Source: an uncultured Bacilli bacterium (GTDB lineage: Bacteria; Bacillota_I; Bacilli_A; RF39; UBA660). Taken from it: a DNA stretch of 13,199 nt. The first letter of the stretch is position 1. Each line of letters opens with the position of its first letter. The position numbers and the translations under genes are program-made. Positions 7,005 to 13,085 of this stretch are shown here, piece by piece. Location of the stretch: contig CAKPDP010000013.1 in assembly GCA_934149105.1 (NCBI GenBank), positions 1-13,199 on the forward strand. The letters are read 5' to 3'. The notes beneath the pieces are model-generated. The model was not told the origin of the DNA, did no database searches, and saw only the letters and a list, made by a program, of their open reading frames with translations.

Positions 7005-8025
7005 GAAAGCAAAGATAATTAATGTTATAGTAATAGTAGTAGTATTAGGATTAGTGTTATATTTTTCTTTGAAAGATAATTTTGAAGAGATTATGAAACT
7101 TATTAGAAATATTAATCCTTTATTGATAATACTAGCGATTTTGTTTTTTAGTTTATATAGATTTTTTAATGGATTATCGACTTTTCTATTAGTTAAGAAT
7201 AGTAAGAATAAGATCTCGATCTGGAAGACATTACAAATAAGTTTTATTATAGTTTTCTTTCATGGGGTTACTCCTTTTGCAACAGGTGGACAACCTATGG
7301 AAGTGTATTATCTTCATAAAGAGAAGATTCCAGTAGAGAAAGCTACTAATATAGTTCTTCAGAATTTTATTATGTATCAGACTGCTTTAATAGCTATAGG
7401 AATTGTTACTTTAGGATGTAATTATTTTATGCATATCTTTCCTTTTAATAGCATTATGCGAAATTTAGCAGTTTTAGGGTTCTTGATCAACTTTTTAGTA
7501 TGGTTAGTAACAGTTATATTGGCCTTTGGAAAGAAGAGTAGTACAAAATTAGTGAGTTTTTTGATAAAAATTTTACATAAAGTAAAGATAATTAAGAATA
7601 AAAATAAGTATATGACAAAGTTAGAAGAGTCGTCAGTTAAGTTTTATGAGAGTGCTATAGCACTTAGAAAAAATCCTTTACTAATTGTTAAGGCCGTAAT
7701 GATTAATATTTTAGGTTTATTGTGTAGTTATAGTATTCCTTTTATATTAGCGATAGGTCTAGGAGTTAAAGGACTTAATTATTGGTCATCAATAGTAGCG
7801 GTTAGTTATGTTATGATTATTGGAGCTTTTGTACCGATACCTGGAGGTACAGGAGGAATAGAATATGGTTTTGTTTATTTCTTTAATTATTTAATTAAGG
7901 GAAGTGTCTTACAGGCTTTGATGTTGATTTGGAGATTTGTGACGTATTATTTAGGTATGATAATGGGTGCAGTAGCACTGATGTTCTATAGAAAGAAGAG
8001 TAAATATGATAAAGAAGAAGGATAG
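6997..8025 (+). CDS. YbhN/MprF-type (UPF0104) membrane protein, putative lipid flippase
   Basis: This is a 342-residue polytopic membrane protein with about seven or eight hydrophobic helices. It resembles the membrane part of MprF and stand-alone YbhN/UPF0104 proteins (LPG_synthase_TM family). The family hallmarks are VTPFATGGQPMEVYYL near residue 90 and the glycine-rich PIPGGTGGIEYG near residue 285, both lining the presumed transport cavity. There is no soluble aminoacyltransferase domain, so it is not a complete MprF lysyl-phosphatidylglycerol synthase. MprF's membrane domain flips lipids, and some relatives translocate glycolipids. The gene overlaps pgk by 8 bases and the following glucosyltransferase by 20 bases. 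I infer that it may move the glucolipid made by that enzyme to the outer leaflet; the substrate is not shown by the sequence. Confidence 0.85.
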   Translation: MSKKAKIINVIVIVVVLGLVLYFSLKDNFEEIMKLIRNINPLLIILAILFFSLYRFFNGLSTFLLVKNSKNKISIWKTLQISFIIVFFHGVTPFATGGQPMEVYYLHKEKIPVEKATNIVLQNFIMYQTALIAIGIVTLGCNYFMHIFPFNSIMRNLAVLGFLINFLVWLVTVILAFGKKSSTKLVSFLIKILHKVKIIKNKNKYMTKLEESSVKFYESAIALRKNPLLIVKAVMINILGLLCSYSIPFILAIGLGVKGLNYWSSIVAVSYVMIIGAFVPIPGGTGGIEYGFVYFFNYLIKGSVLQALMLIWRFVTYYLGMIMGAVALMFYRKKSKYDKEEG

Positions 8026-9265
8026 ATTAAATATAGGGATATTTACAGATACTTATGTTCCTTATATTAATGGTGTTACAACTAGTGTTTTAATACTTAA
8101 GAAATCTTTAGAAAAGATGGGTCATAATGTTTATATAGTTACTGTTAATAATGAGGCATTACATTATAAATATGAAGATAATGATAAGATTATAAGAATA
8201 CCAGGAATTCCTACCGGTATTTATGATTATCGTTTGACAGGTATTTATCCCGTTAAGGTTATTAATAAGATTAAGAAGTGGAATTTAGATGTAATTCATT
8301 CTCAGACAGAGTTTGGAGTAGGAACTTTTGCTAGAATTATAGCTAAGCAGTTTAATATTCCTTTAGTTCATACTTATCATACAATGTATGAAGATTATGT
8401 TCATTATATAACGCATGGATATTTTAATAAGTCTAGTAAGAAGATTGTAGAATATTTAACAATATTTTATTGTGATAAGACGATTTCAGAATTGATAGTT
8501 CCTACAAAGAAGGCTTATGATTTATTTAAGGAAAAATATAAAGTTGATAGAAATGTTTATATAGTTCCGACGGGAATAGAAGTAGAGAAGTTTTATAGAG
8601 AGAATAATAAGAAATTAGATATAGTAAGTAAGAGGAAGAGTTTAGGAATCGATAAAGATGACTTTGTAGTACTATTTGTAGGAAGAATAGGTAGTGAGAA
8701 AAATATTGAGTTACTTCTTAGTAGTATGCGTAGTTTAAGTGGTAGTTTGCCGAAGATGAAATTGTTAATAGTGGGTAGTGGTCCAGATCTAGGTAATTAT
8801 CAAGAATATATAAAGAAATATAAGTTAGAGAAGAAAGTTATATTTACAGGAGCAGTTCCTTGGGAGAATATTCAAGATTATTATATGGTTGCCGATGTTT
8901 TTACAACGGCTTCGCATACAGAGACACAGGGACTTACCGTAGTAGAAGCGATGGCAGCCTCTTTACCAGTTGTCTGTGTAAGTGATGAAAGTTTCCAGGA
9001 TACAGTGATTGATGGACTTAATGGGCTTGTTTTTAATAATAGAAGAGAATATAAAAGATGTATGATATCTTTATATAAAGATAGAGAGTTACTTGGGAAG
9101 TTAGCTAAACAAGCAAGAATTACTTCGGGGGTACATTCGGCTAGATATTTTGCGGAGAAAGTATTAGATGTATATAGAATTGCTATAAATAATTATAATA
9201 AAGAGAGGATACCTCTTATTAGTAAGATTAAAAATGTTATAAAGGGTGATAAAGATGAAAAATAA
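8006..9265 (+). CDS. GT4 glycosyltransferase, probable 1,2-diacylglycerol 3-glucosyltransferase
   Basis: A 419-residue GT-B fold enzyme. The N-terminal domain starts NIGIFTDTYVPYINGVTTSV (9-28) and contains HSQTEFGVG (98-106) and HTYHTMYEDYVHY (122-134), a pattern typical of the alMGS family, which adds glucose from UDP-glucose to diacylglycerol at the cytoplasmic membrane face. The C-terminal nucleotide-sugar domain has LFVGRIGSEKN (223-233) and the retaining EX7E motif, Glu306 to Glu314 (ETQGLTVVE). There is no membrane helix; basic surface patches are expected to bind anionic lipids. It overlaps the flippase-like gene by 20 bases and tpiA by 11. Its RBS is a weak AGAAAGAAGAG, so translation is probably coupled. 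Another diacylglycerol or phosphatidylinositol-type acceptor is possible. A later glycosyltransferase at 11128 would be the natural second enzyme. Confidence 0.85.
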   Translation: MIKKKDRLNIGIFTDTYVPYINGVTTSVLILKKSLEKMGHNVYIVTVNNEALHYKYEDNDKIIRIPGIPTGIYDYRLTGIYPVKVINKIKKWNLDVIHSQTEFGVGTFARIIAKQFNIPLVHTYHTMYEDYVHYITHGYFNKSSKKIVEYLTIFYCDKTISELIVPTKKAYDLFKEKYKVDRNVYIVPTGIEVEKFYRENNKKLDIVSKRKSLGIDKDDFVVLFVGRIGSEKNIELLLSSMRSLSGSLPKMKLLIVGSGPDLGNYQEYIKKYKLEKKVIFTGAVPWENIQDYYMVADVFTTASHTETQGLTVVEAMAASLPVVCVSDESFQDTVIDGLNGLVFNNRREYKRCMISLYKDRELLGKLAKQARITSGVHSARYFAEKVLDVYRIAINNYNKERIPLISKIKNVIKGDKDEK

Positions 9266-9962
9266 GTTAGTAGTATTAAATCATAAGATGAATCTGTTAT
9301 ATGATGATATTTATAAATATATTCAAGATATTAATCAGATCGAGACAGACAATGATATAATAGTGCTTCCTAGTAGTTTATATTTAGAGGCTTTTGTTAA
9401 TAATTGTTCTTGGGGAGTAGGATGTCAAAATTTTTACTATGAGTTAGAAGGGGATTATACAGGAGAGATATCTACGAATCAACTTAGAAGTTTGGGAGTA
9501 GAATATGCCATGATTGGCCATTATGAAAGAAAAAAATATTTTAAAGAAAGTATGGAAGATGTTCGTAAGAAATTAGAGACTTGTTTGGAAGCTAATATTA
9601 TGCCAATATTATGTTTAGGTGATAATGGGTCTTGTGATTGGGAAAAAGTTATAAAAGAGCAATTAGATTGTTATCTTAAGAATATAGCTCATATTGAGTT
9701 TATTACTTTTGCTTTTGAACCAGAAGAAGCTTTAGAGAGTGATCATGAATATGATTTAGAGAGATTAGAAGAAGTAGTGAATTATATAGCCGATTACTTA
9801 GAAAATAAGTATAAAGTTGTACCTAAAATATTGTATGGGGGAAATGTAAATGAAAAAAATGTAAAAAATATCTTGCATATTTCTAAATTATCTGGTATAA
9901 TCATTGGTACCTCTTCAATTTCAGCTTCAATAGTAAAGAATATTGTTAGTAGTATTGAGTAG
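9255..9962 (+). CDS. tpiA: divergent triosephosphate isomerase
   Basis: Interconverts dihydroxyacetone phosphate and glyceraldehyde 3-phosphate. At 235 residues it is somewhat short for the family (about 250). Catalytic residues are kept: Lys11 (LNHKMN), His89 (MIGHYERK) and Glu155 (FAFEPEE). GCQN (56-59), DYTGEIS (67-73) and the phosphate-binding YGGNV (194-198) also fit. It is odd in two places. The Ser of IGHSER is Tyr90, and the flexible lid after the catalytic Glu, normally PVWAIGTG, reads PEEALESD, lacking the conserved Trp and the Gly-rich end. ATG 9255 is preferred to the GTG at 9246 because AAAGGG (9241-9246) stands 8 bases before it. It is the last gene of the pgk operon, ahead of the terminator at 9993. 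It could be a working but fast-evolved enzyme or a paralogue with a changed role. Confidence 0.85.
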   Translation: MKNKLVVLNHKMNLLYDDIYKYIQDINQIETDNDIIVLPSSLYLEAFVNNCSWGVGCQNFYYELEGDYTGEISTNQLRSLGVEYAMIGHYERKKYFKESMEDVRKKLETCLEANIMPILCLGDNGSCDWEKVIKEQLDCYLKNIAHIEFITFAFEPEEALESDHEYDLERLEEVVNYIADYLENKYKVVPKILYGGNVNEKNVKNILHISKLSGIIIGTSSISASIVKNIVSSIE

Positions 9963-9992
9963 TTTTTAGTAGTAAAATGTGGTATTTTAATT

Positions 9993-10022
9993 AGAGAAGT
10001 GTATTTTAGTGTTTCTCTTTTT
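9993..10022 (+). terminator. terminator of the pgk operon
   Basis: AGAGAA (9993-9998) pairs with TTCTCT (10013-10018), with one further G-T pair, followed by TTTTT. The stem is short, so termination may be partial and some read-through into spo0A is possible. Confidence 0.65.
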
Positions 10023-10027
10023 GTTTG

Positions 10028-10061
10028 TTCGACAAAAAGTGACTGTAGTAGTTAGTATAAT
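10028..10061 (+). promoter_or_regulatory. spo0A promoter with a perfect 0A box
   Basis: TTCGACAA (10028-10035) is the exact complement of the Spo0A box TTGTCGAA. A perfect -10 TATAAT lies at 10056-10061, but there is no good -35 at the normal distance. The box covers about -40 to -33, as in Spo0A-activated sigma-A promoters of Bacillus such as spoIIG and spoIIE. This suggests positive autoregulation by phosphorylated Spo0A. Confidence 0.75.
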
Positions 10062-10091
10062 TAAACAAAAAGAAGAGAGGAATTAAGTATA

Positions 10092-10856
10092 ATGAAAAAA
10101 ATTAGAATATTGATGATTGATGATAATGTTAATCTAACAGAAATGGTAAAAGAATATTTTGCTAATAATGATAAGATAGAGGTTGTTCTTTGTAGTTATA
10201 ATGGAGAAGATGGTTTAAATACTATCATAAATCAGGAAGATGAATATGATATAGTGTTATTAGATTTAATAATGCCTCAGAGAGATGGTATGTATGTCTT
10301 AGAAGAACTTAAGAAAAGAGGGATTTCTAAGAATATTATTGTTGAATCTTCATATAATGCTCCTGAGGTGATTAGAAAAGTAAGTGAATATGGGGTAAAT
10401 TATTACATTTTAAAACCTTTTGAACTTGATGATTTAGAAAATAGAATTTTAGAAGTTTTTAAATTGCAAGATAATAAGAGTGTTAATTTGGTTCGTAATA
10501 ATTTACAGATATCTATTACTAAGATGTTACATGAACTAGGAATGCCATCACATATTAAGGGGTATCAATATATTAGAGAAGGTATTTGTATGATATATGA
10601 TAATCCTGAGATGATAGGTGGAATAACCAAGGAATTATATCCAGATTTAGCTACAAAGTTTGATACTACAGTGTCTAGAGTCGAACGTGCCATTAGACAC
10701 GCTATAGAGGTAAGTTGGAATAGAGGAAACTGGGATTTAATGGAAGAGGTATTTGGTCATAGTGTCGATATAGATAAGGCCAAACCTACTAATTCGGAGT
10801 TTATTGTAACAATAGCAGATAAATTAAGATTAGAATATATGAAACAGGAGGTGTAA
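10092..10856 (+). CDS. spo0A: stage 0 sporulation protein A, response regulator
   Basis: Master regulator of entry into sporulation. At 254 residues it is close to the usual 260-270. The receiver domain (1-122) has the acidic pair Asp10-Asp11, phospho-acceptor Asp58 (LLDLIMP), switch Ser86 and Lys108 (LKPF). A short linker leads to the DNA-binding domain (about 137-250), which is strikingly conserved: HIKGYQYIRE (154-163), ITKELYPDLA (178-187), recognition helix SRVERAIRHAIE (195-206) and AKPTNSEFI (230-238). All residues needed for phosphorylation and 0A-box binding appear intact. The ATG at 10092 is 11 bases after GAGAGG, slightly long spacing. A perfect 0A box in its own promoter points to autoregulation. 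No spoIVB or recN, common neighbours in other Bacillota, is seen. A small basic gene follows after two bases. Confidence 0.97.
   Translation: MKKIRILMIDDNVNLTEMVKEYFANNDKIEVVLCSYNGEDGLNTIINQEDEYDIVLLDLIMPQRDGMYVLEELKKRGISKNIIVESSYNAPEVIRKVSEYGVNYYILKPFELDDLENRILEVFKLQDNKSVNLVRNNLQISITKMLHELGMPSHIKGYQYIREGICMIYDNPEMIGGITKELYPDLATKFDTTVSRVERAIRHAIEVSWNRGNWDLMEEVFGHSVDIDKAKPTNSEFIVTIADKLRLEYMKQEV
10846..10853 (+). promoter_or_regulatory. strong RBS of the small gene behind spo0A
   Basis: AGGAGGTG is a full Shine-Dalgarno match, 5 bases before ATG 10859. It lies within the last codons of spo0A. It supports the view that the short downstream ORF is really translated. Confidence 0.85.
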
Positions 10857-10858
10857 AA

Positions 10859-11059
10859 ATGGAAAATAGTAAGAAAATCACTGAGGTAAGAGAATTTTTA
10901 AGACCTGGTGAAGAAAAGAGAATTCGTAGACAACCTAAACTTGAAACTACTAATGAAGGTTTAAGTTTATATAGTTATTGTAAATATCCTGAATATTATT
11001 CAGAACACAATGGTTATACTAGAGTTAAACGTCCAATGGGAAAAGTTTCTAGTAGATAA
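10859..11059 (+). CDS. small basic protein of unknown function co-transcribed with spo0A
   Basis: A 66-residue soluble protein rich in Arg and Lys and with no membrane segment or signal peptide. It contains REFLRPGEEKRIRRQPKL (12-29), a Tyr-rich middle (SLYSYCKYPEYYSEH) and a basic C-terminus (RVKRPMGKVSSR). I do not recognise a family. It starts two bases after the spo0A stop, has a near-perfect RBS (10846-10853), and a terminator begins three bases after its stop, so it is a real gene expressed from the spo0A promoter. Its location suggests a role in the Spo0A pathway, perhaps as a nucleic-acid-binding or Spo0A-interacting protein, but nothing in the sequence proves this. Confidence 0.85.
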   Translation: MENSKKITEVREFLRPGEEKRIRRQPKLETTNEGLSLYSYCKYPEYYSEHNGYTRVKRPMGKVSSR

Positions 11060-11062
11060 TAG

Positions 11063-11085
11063 AAAAGCCTTAGGGCTTTTTTTTT
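11063..11085 (+). terminator. terminator of the spo0A operon
   Basis: AAAAGCC (11063-11069) and GGCTTTT (11074-11080) form a perfect 7-bp stem with loop TTAG, followed by a run of T to 11085 (nine T in all). Confidence 0.9.
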
Positions 11086-11099
11086 AGGTAAAGATATGG

Positions 11100-11105
11100 T
11101 ATACT
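11100..11105 (+). promoter_or_regulatory. extended -10 promoter candidate for the second glycosyltransferase
   Basis: TATACT with an upstream TG (11097-11098, TGGTATACT) gives an extended -10. The -35 region at the normal distance falls in the terminator's T run and is poor. Transcription would start about 15 bases before ATG 11128, close to the RBS GGAGAGGAT (11116-11124). Confidence 0.45.
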
Positions 11106-11127
11106 TTAAGCATATGGAGAGGATAAA

Positions 11128-12171
11128 ATGAAAAAGATTAGTATTAATATGTTGTCTGGTAGTGCTGATAAGGTGGATGGACAAGGAGTAGGAAGTGCTT
11201 ATTTAGAACAAGTAGAATTAGTTAGAAGTGGTGCTGGGGATGTCTTTGATGTCTATGTTAATTCTAAAGAGAAGACAGATATAATTCATGCTCATACAGT
11301 AGATGTTCAGAATTATATAAAGATGAAGACTAGTAAGAGTGTTAAGGTTGCTTATTGTCATTTTTTACCTGAAACATTAGATGGAAGTATTAAATTACCA
11401 GGACTTATATTTTCAGTTTTTAAGAAGTATGTTATTGATTTTTATAGTCTAGCTGATTATTTGGTAGTTGTTAATCCGATATTTATTAATGATTTAGTTA
11501 AATATGGAATAGATAGAAATAAGATTAAGTATATTCCTAATTATGTATCGAAAGATAGTTTTTATAAGAAAGATAAAAAAGAAGTAGAGAAGATTAGAGA
11601 AAAATATAATATAGATAAAGATAGTTTTGTAGTTTTAGGAGTAGGACAGGTTCAGACTAGGAAAGGGGTATTAGATTTTATAGAGGTTGCTAAAGATAAT
11701 CCGGAGATGATGTTTGTTTGGTGTGGAGGATTTTCTTTTGGGAAGATTACAGATGGATATGAGGAATTAAAGGAAGTGTATGATAATCCTCCTAAGAATG
11801 TTAAGTTCTTGGGAATTATTCCTAGAGAAGAGATGAATGATATGTATAATATGGCTTCTGTTTTATTTATGCCTTCTTATAATGAATTATTTCCGATGTC
11901 AATATTAGAAGCTATAAATTCGGAAAAACCAGTGTTACTTAGAGATTTAGATTTATATAAAGATATTTTGTTTGAGAAGTATCTTAAGAGTAATGATAAT
12001 GATGGTTTTTCAGAAGAACTTAAGAAGCTTAGTAAGGATAAATATTATTATCAGGAATGGAGTAAGAAGTCTTTAGAATTAAGTGAATATTATAGTAAAG
12101 AGAATGTTTTAAAGATATGGAAGGATTTTTATATAGATATATATAATAAGAATAGTAATAAGGAAGATTAA
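11128..12171 (+). CDS. GT4 glycosyltransferase, probable glucosyl-diacylglycerol glucosyltransferase
   Basis: A 347-residue GT-B enzyme. Its start, INMLSGSADKVDGQGVGSAYLEQ (from residue 6, with a glycine-rich GQGVGSAY loop), resembles the alDGS/CpoA/BgsA-type enzymes that add a second sugar to monoglucosyl- or galactosyl-diacylglycerol. HFLPETLDG (78-86) and PNYV (137-140) also fit. The C-terminal sugar-nucleotide domain has GVGQVQTRKG (171-180) and the retaining EX7E pair Glu253 and Glu261 (ELFPMSILE). There is no membrane helix. It should work at the inner membrane face on the product of the glucosyltransferase encoded at 8006, giving the bilayer-forming diglycosyl lipid and possibly a lipoteichoic acid anchor. 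It lies between spo0A and pgsA as a separate unit. Exact sugar and linkage cannot be read from the sequence. Confidence 0.8.
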   Translation: MKKISINMLSGSADKVDGQGVGSAYLEQVELVRSGAGDVFDVYVNSKEKTDIIHAHTVDVQNYIKMKTSKSVKVAYCHFLPETLDGSIKLPGLIFSVFKKYVIDFYSLADYLVVVNPIFINDLVKYGIDRNKIKYIPNYVSKDSFYKKDKKEVEKIREKYNIDKDSFVVLGVGQVQTRKGVLDFIEVAKDNPEMMFVWCGGFSFGKITDGYEELKEVYDNPPKNVKFLGIIPREEMNDMYNMASVLFMPSYNELFPMSILEAINSEKPVLLRDLDLYKDILFEKYLKSNDNDGFSEELKKLSKDKYYYQEWSKKSLELSEYYSKENVLKIWKDFYIDIYNKNSNKED

Positions 12172-12184
12172 GTTCTTCCTTATT
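12157..12184 (+). terminator. perfect 11-bp hairpin at the end of the second glycosyltransferase gene
   Basis: AATAAGGAAGA (12157-12167) and TCTTCCTTATT (12174-12184) pair perfectly around a 6-base loop that contains most of the TAA stop (12169-12171). No T run follows, so it may be a weak terminator, an mRNA end stabiliser or a processing site. With 59 bases to pgsA and no clear pgsA promoter, read-through is plausible. Confidence 0.6.
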
Positions 12185-12243
12185 ATAGTAAAGAATAAGA
12201 TTAATAGGGATTGGTAGTAGTTTATAGATGAAAGAGGAAGATT

Positions 12244-12921
12244 ATGTTTAAGAAAAATATACCTAATATGATAACTATTTCAAGAATTATAACTAGTATT
12301 ATAGCTCCTATTATGTTTATAATGGGGAATATACCTTTAGCATTAGGATTATATGGATATGGGGCGATTAGTGATTTTTTAGATGGATTTATGGCTAGGA
12401 AGCTTAAGGCTTTTACAGAATTAGGGAGAAAGTTAGATCCTATTTCTGATAAGATATATGCTTTATCTTTGATTGCTCCATCTTTAGTGATGGGAAATAT
12501 TTTTATGCTGATACCTATTTTATTAGAGGGAGAAATAGTGGCAACGACAGTGGCAGCAAGGAAGAGTAGGATAAAGATGGAGACAGAGATGGTAGGTAAA
12601 TATAAGACATGGGGATTATTTGGGAGTGCAATATTGAGTCTTATGGCAACACAGGTACCTAGTTTATTTATTCCATCTTTAGTATTGGTGGGTTTTACTG
12701 GAAAGATGCAAGTAGAAAGTATTAAGGCTTATAATAAGCAATATAAAGATAAGTTAAGGGGAGTATATAGTAATAATAGTATAATTTCTGAGAAAGGGAA
12801 GAGTATTAAAGAGAAGGTTTATCAACATTATGGGGAAGTTAATTATTATTTAGATAAACCTTTGTTAAAGAAAAGTAGTAAGGATAAAGTTAGGGTTAAG
12901 AAGAAGAATTTATATAGATAG
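12244..12921 (+). CDS. pgsA: CDP-diacylglycerol-glycerol-3-phosphate 3-phosphatidyltransferase
   Basis: Transfers a phosphatidyl group from CDP-diacylglycerol to glycerol 3-phosphate, the committed step to phosphatidylglycerol and cardiolipin, in the membrane. The 225-residue protein begins with KNIPNMITISRI, the standard PgsA N-terminus. It carries the complete CDP-alcohol phosphotransferase motif: Asp44, Asp47-Gly48, Ala51-Arg52, Gly61, Asp65 and Asp69 (DFLDGFMAR, then GRKLDPISD). Several hydrophobic helices follow to about residue 160. The tail from about 165 on is hydrophilic and basic (KDKVRVKKKNLYR), making it longer than typical PgsA (about 180-195). The RBS GAGGAAG ends 3 bases before ATG 12244. 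The glycolipid glycosyltransferase lies directly upstream. A different CDP-alcohol transferase acceptor is possible, but the N-terminal motif favours PgsA. Confidence 0.9.
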   Translation: MFKKNIPNMITISRIITSIIAPIMFIMGNIPLALGLYGYGAISDFLDGFMARKLKAFTELGRKLDPISDKIYALSLIAPSLVMGNIFMLIPILLEGEIVATTVAARKSRIKMETEMVGKYKTWGLFGSAILSLMATQVPSLFIPSLVLVGFTGKMQVESIKAYNKQYKDKLRGVYSNNSIISEKGKSIKEKVYQHYGEVNYYLDKPLLKKSSKDKVRVKKKNLYR

Positions 12922-12989
12922 TTTATAAGTTAGAAAAGTTAAAGTTATTTAATAGTTATTTCTTTATATGCATCATTAACAGTTTATTA

Positions 12990-13005
12990 ATTGCCTTGAG
13001 GTAAT
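12990..13005. other. near-palindrome upstream of the secreted-protein gene
   Basis: ATTGCCTTGAGGTAAT is an inverted repeat in which every non-Watson-Crick pair is a G-T pair. It could be a regulator site or a small RNA hairpin between pgsA and the terminator. The function is unknown and it may be chance. Confidence 0.25.
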
Positions 13006-13009
13006 CTTA

Positions 13010-13043
13010 GAGTTAAAAAACTCGTTTTTTTTTTTTTTTTTTT
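13010..13043 (+). terminator. pgsA terminator ending in a 19-T run
   Basis: GAGTT (13010-13014) and AACTC (13019-13023) form a 5-bp stem with loop AAAA, followed by G and 19 consecutive T (13025-13043). The stem is short but the T run is exceptionally long. Confidence 0.65.
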
Positions 13044-13051
13044 GATATTAT
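13025..13051 (+). promoter_or_regulatory. promoter candidate with a homopolymer T spacer
   Basis: A -10-like TATTAT lies at 13046-13051. The -35 position and nearly the whole spacer are occupied by the 19-T run (13025-13043). Transcription would start near 13058, leaving about 17 bases before the RBS GAGGTG (13075-13080). Changes in T number would alter spacer length. An alternative TTGATA (13042) with AATAAT (13066) leaves too little leader. Confidence 0.35.
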
Positions 13052-13085
13052 AGAGTTAACATATGAATAATATTGAGGTGCTAAA

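Noticed and set aside
6997..8025. Complete MprF lysyl-phosphatidylglycerol synthase
   Set aside because: Only the membrane domain is present. The gene ends before any soluble aminoacyltransferase domain, and the next frame is a glycosyltransferase.
9960..10092. SigH-type promoter for spo0A
   Set aside because: No convincing SigH -35 and -10 pair was found, whereas a perfect sigma-A TATAAT with a 0A box is present.
12228..12251. Short ORF overlapping the start of pgsA (ATG at 12228)
   Set aside because: Seven codons only, mostly made of the pgsA ribosome binding region; no evidence that it is a leader peptide.
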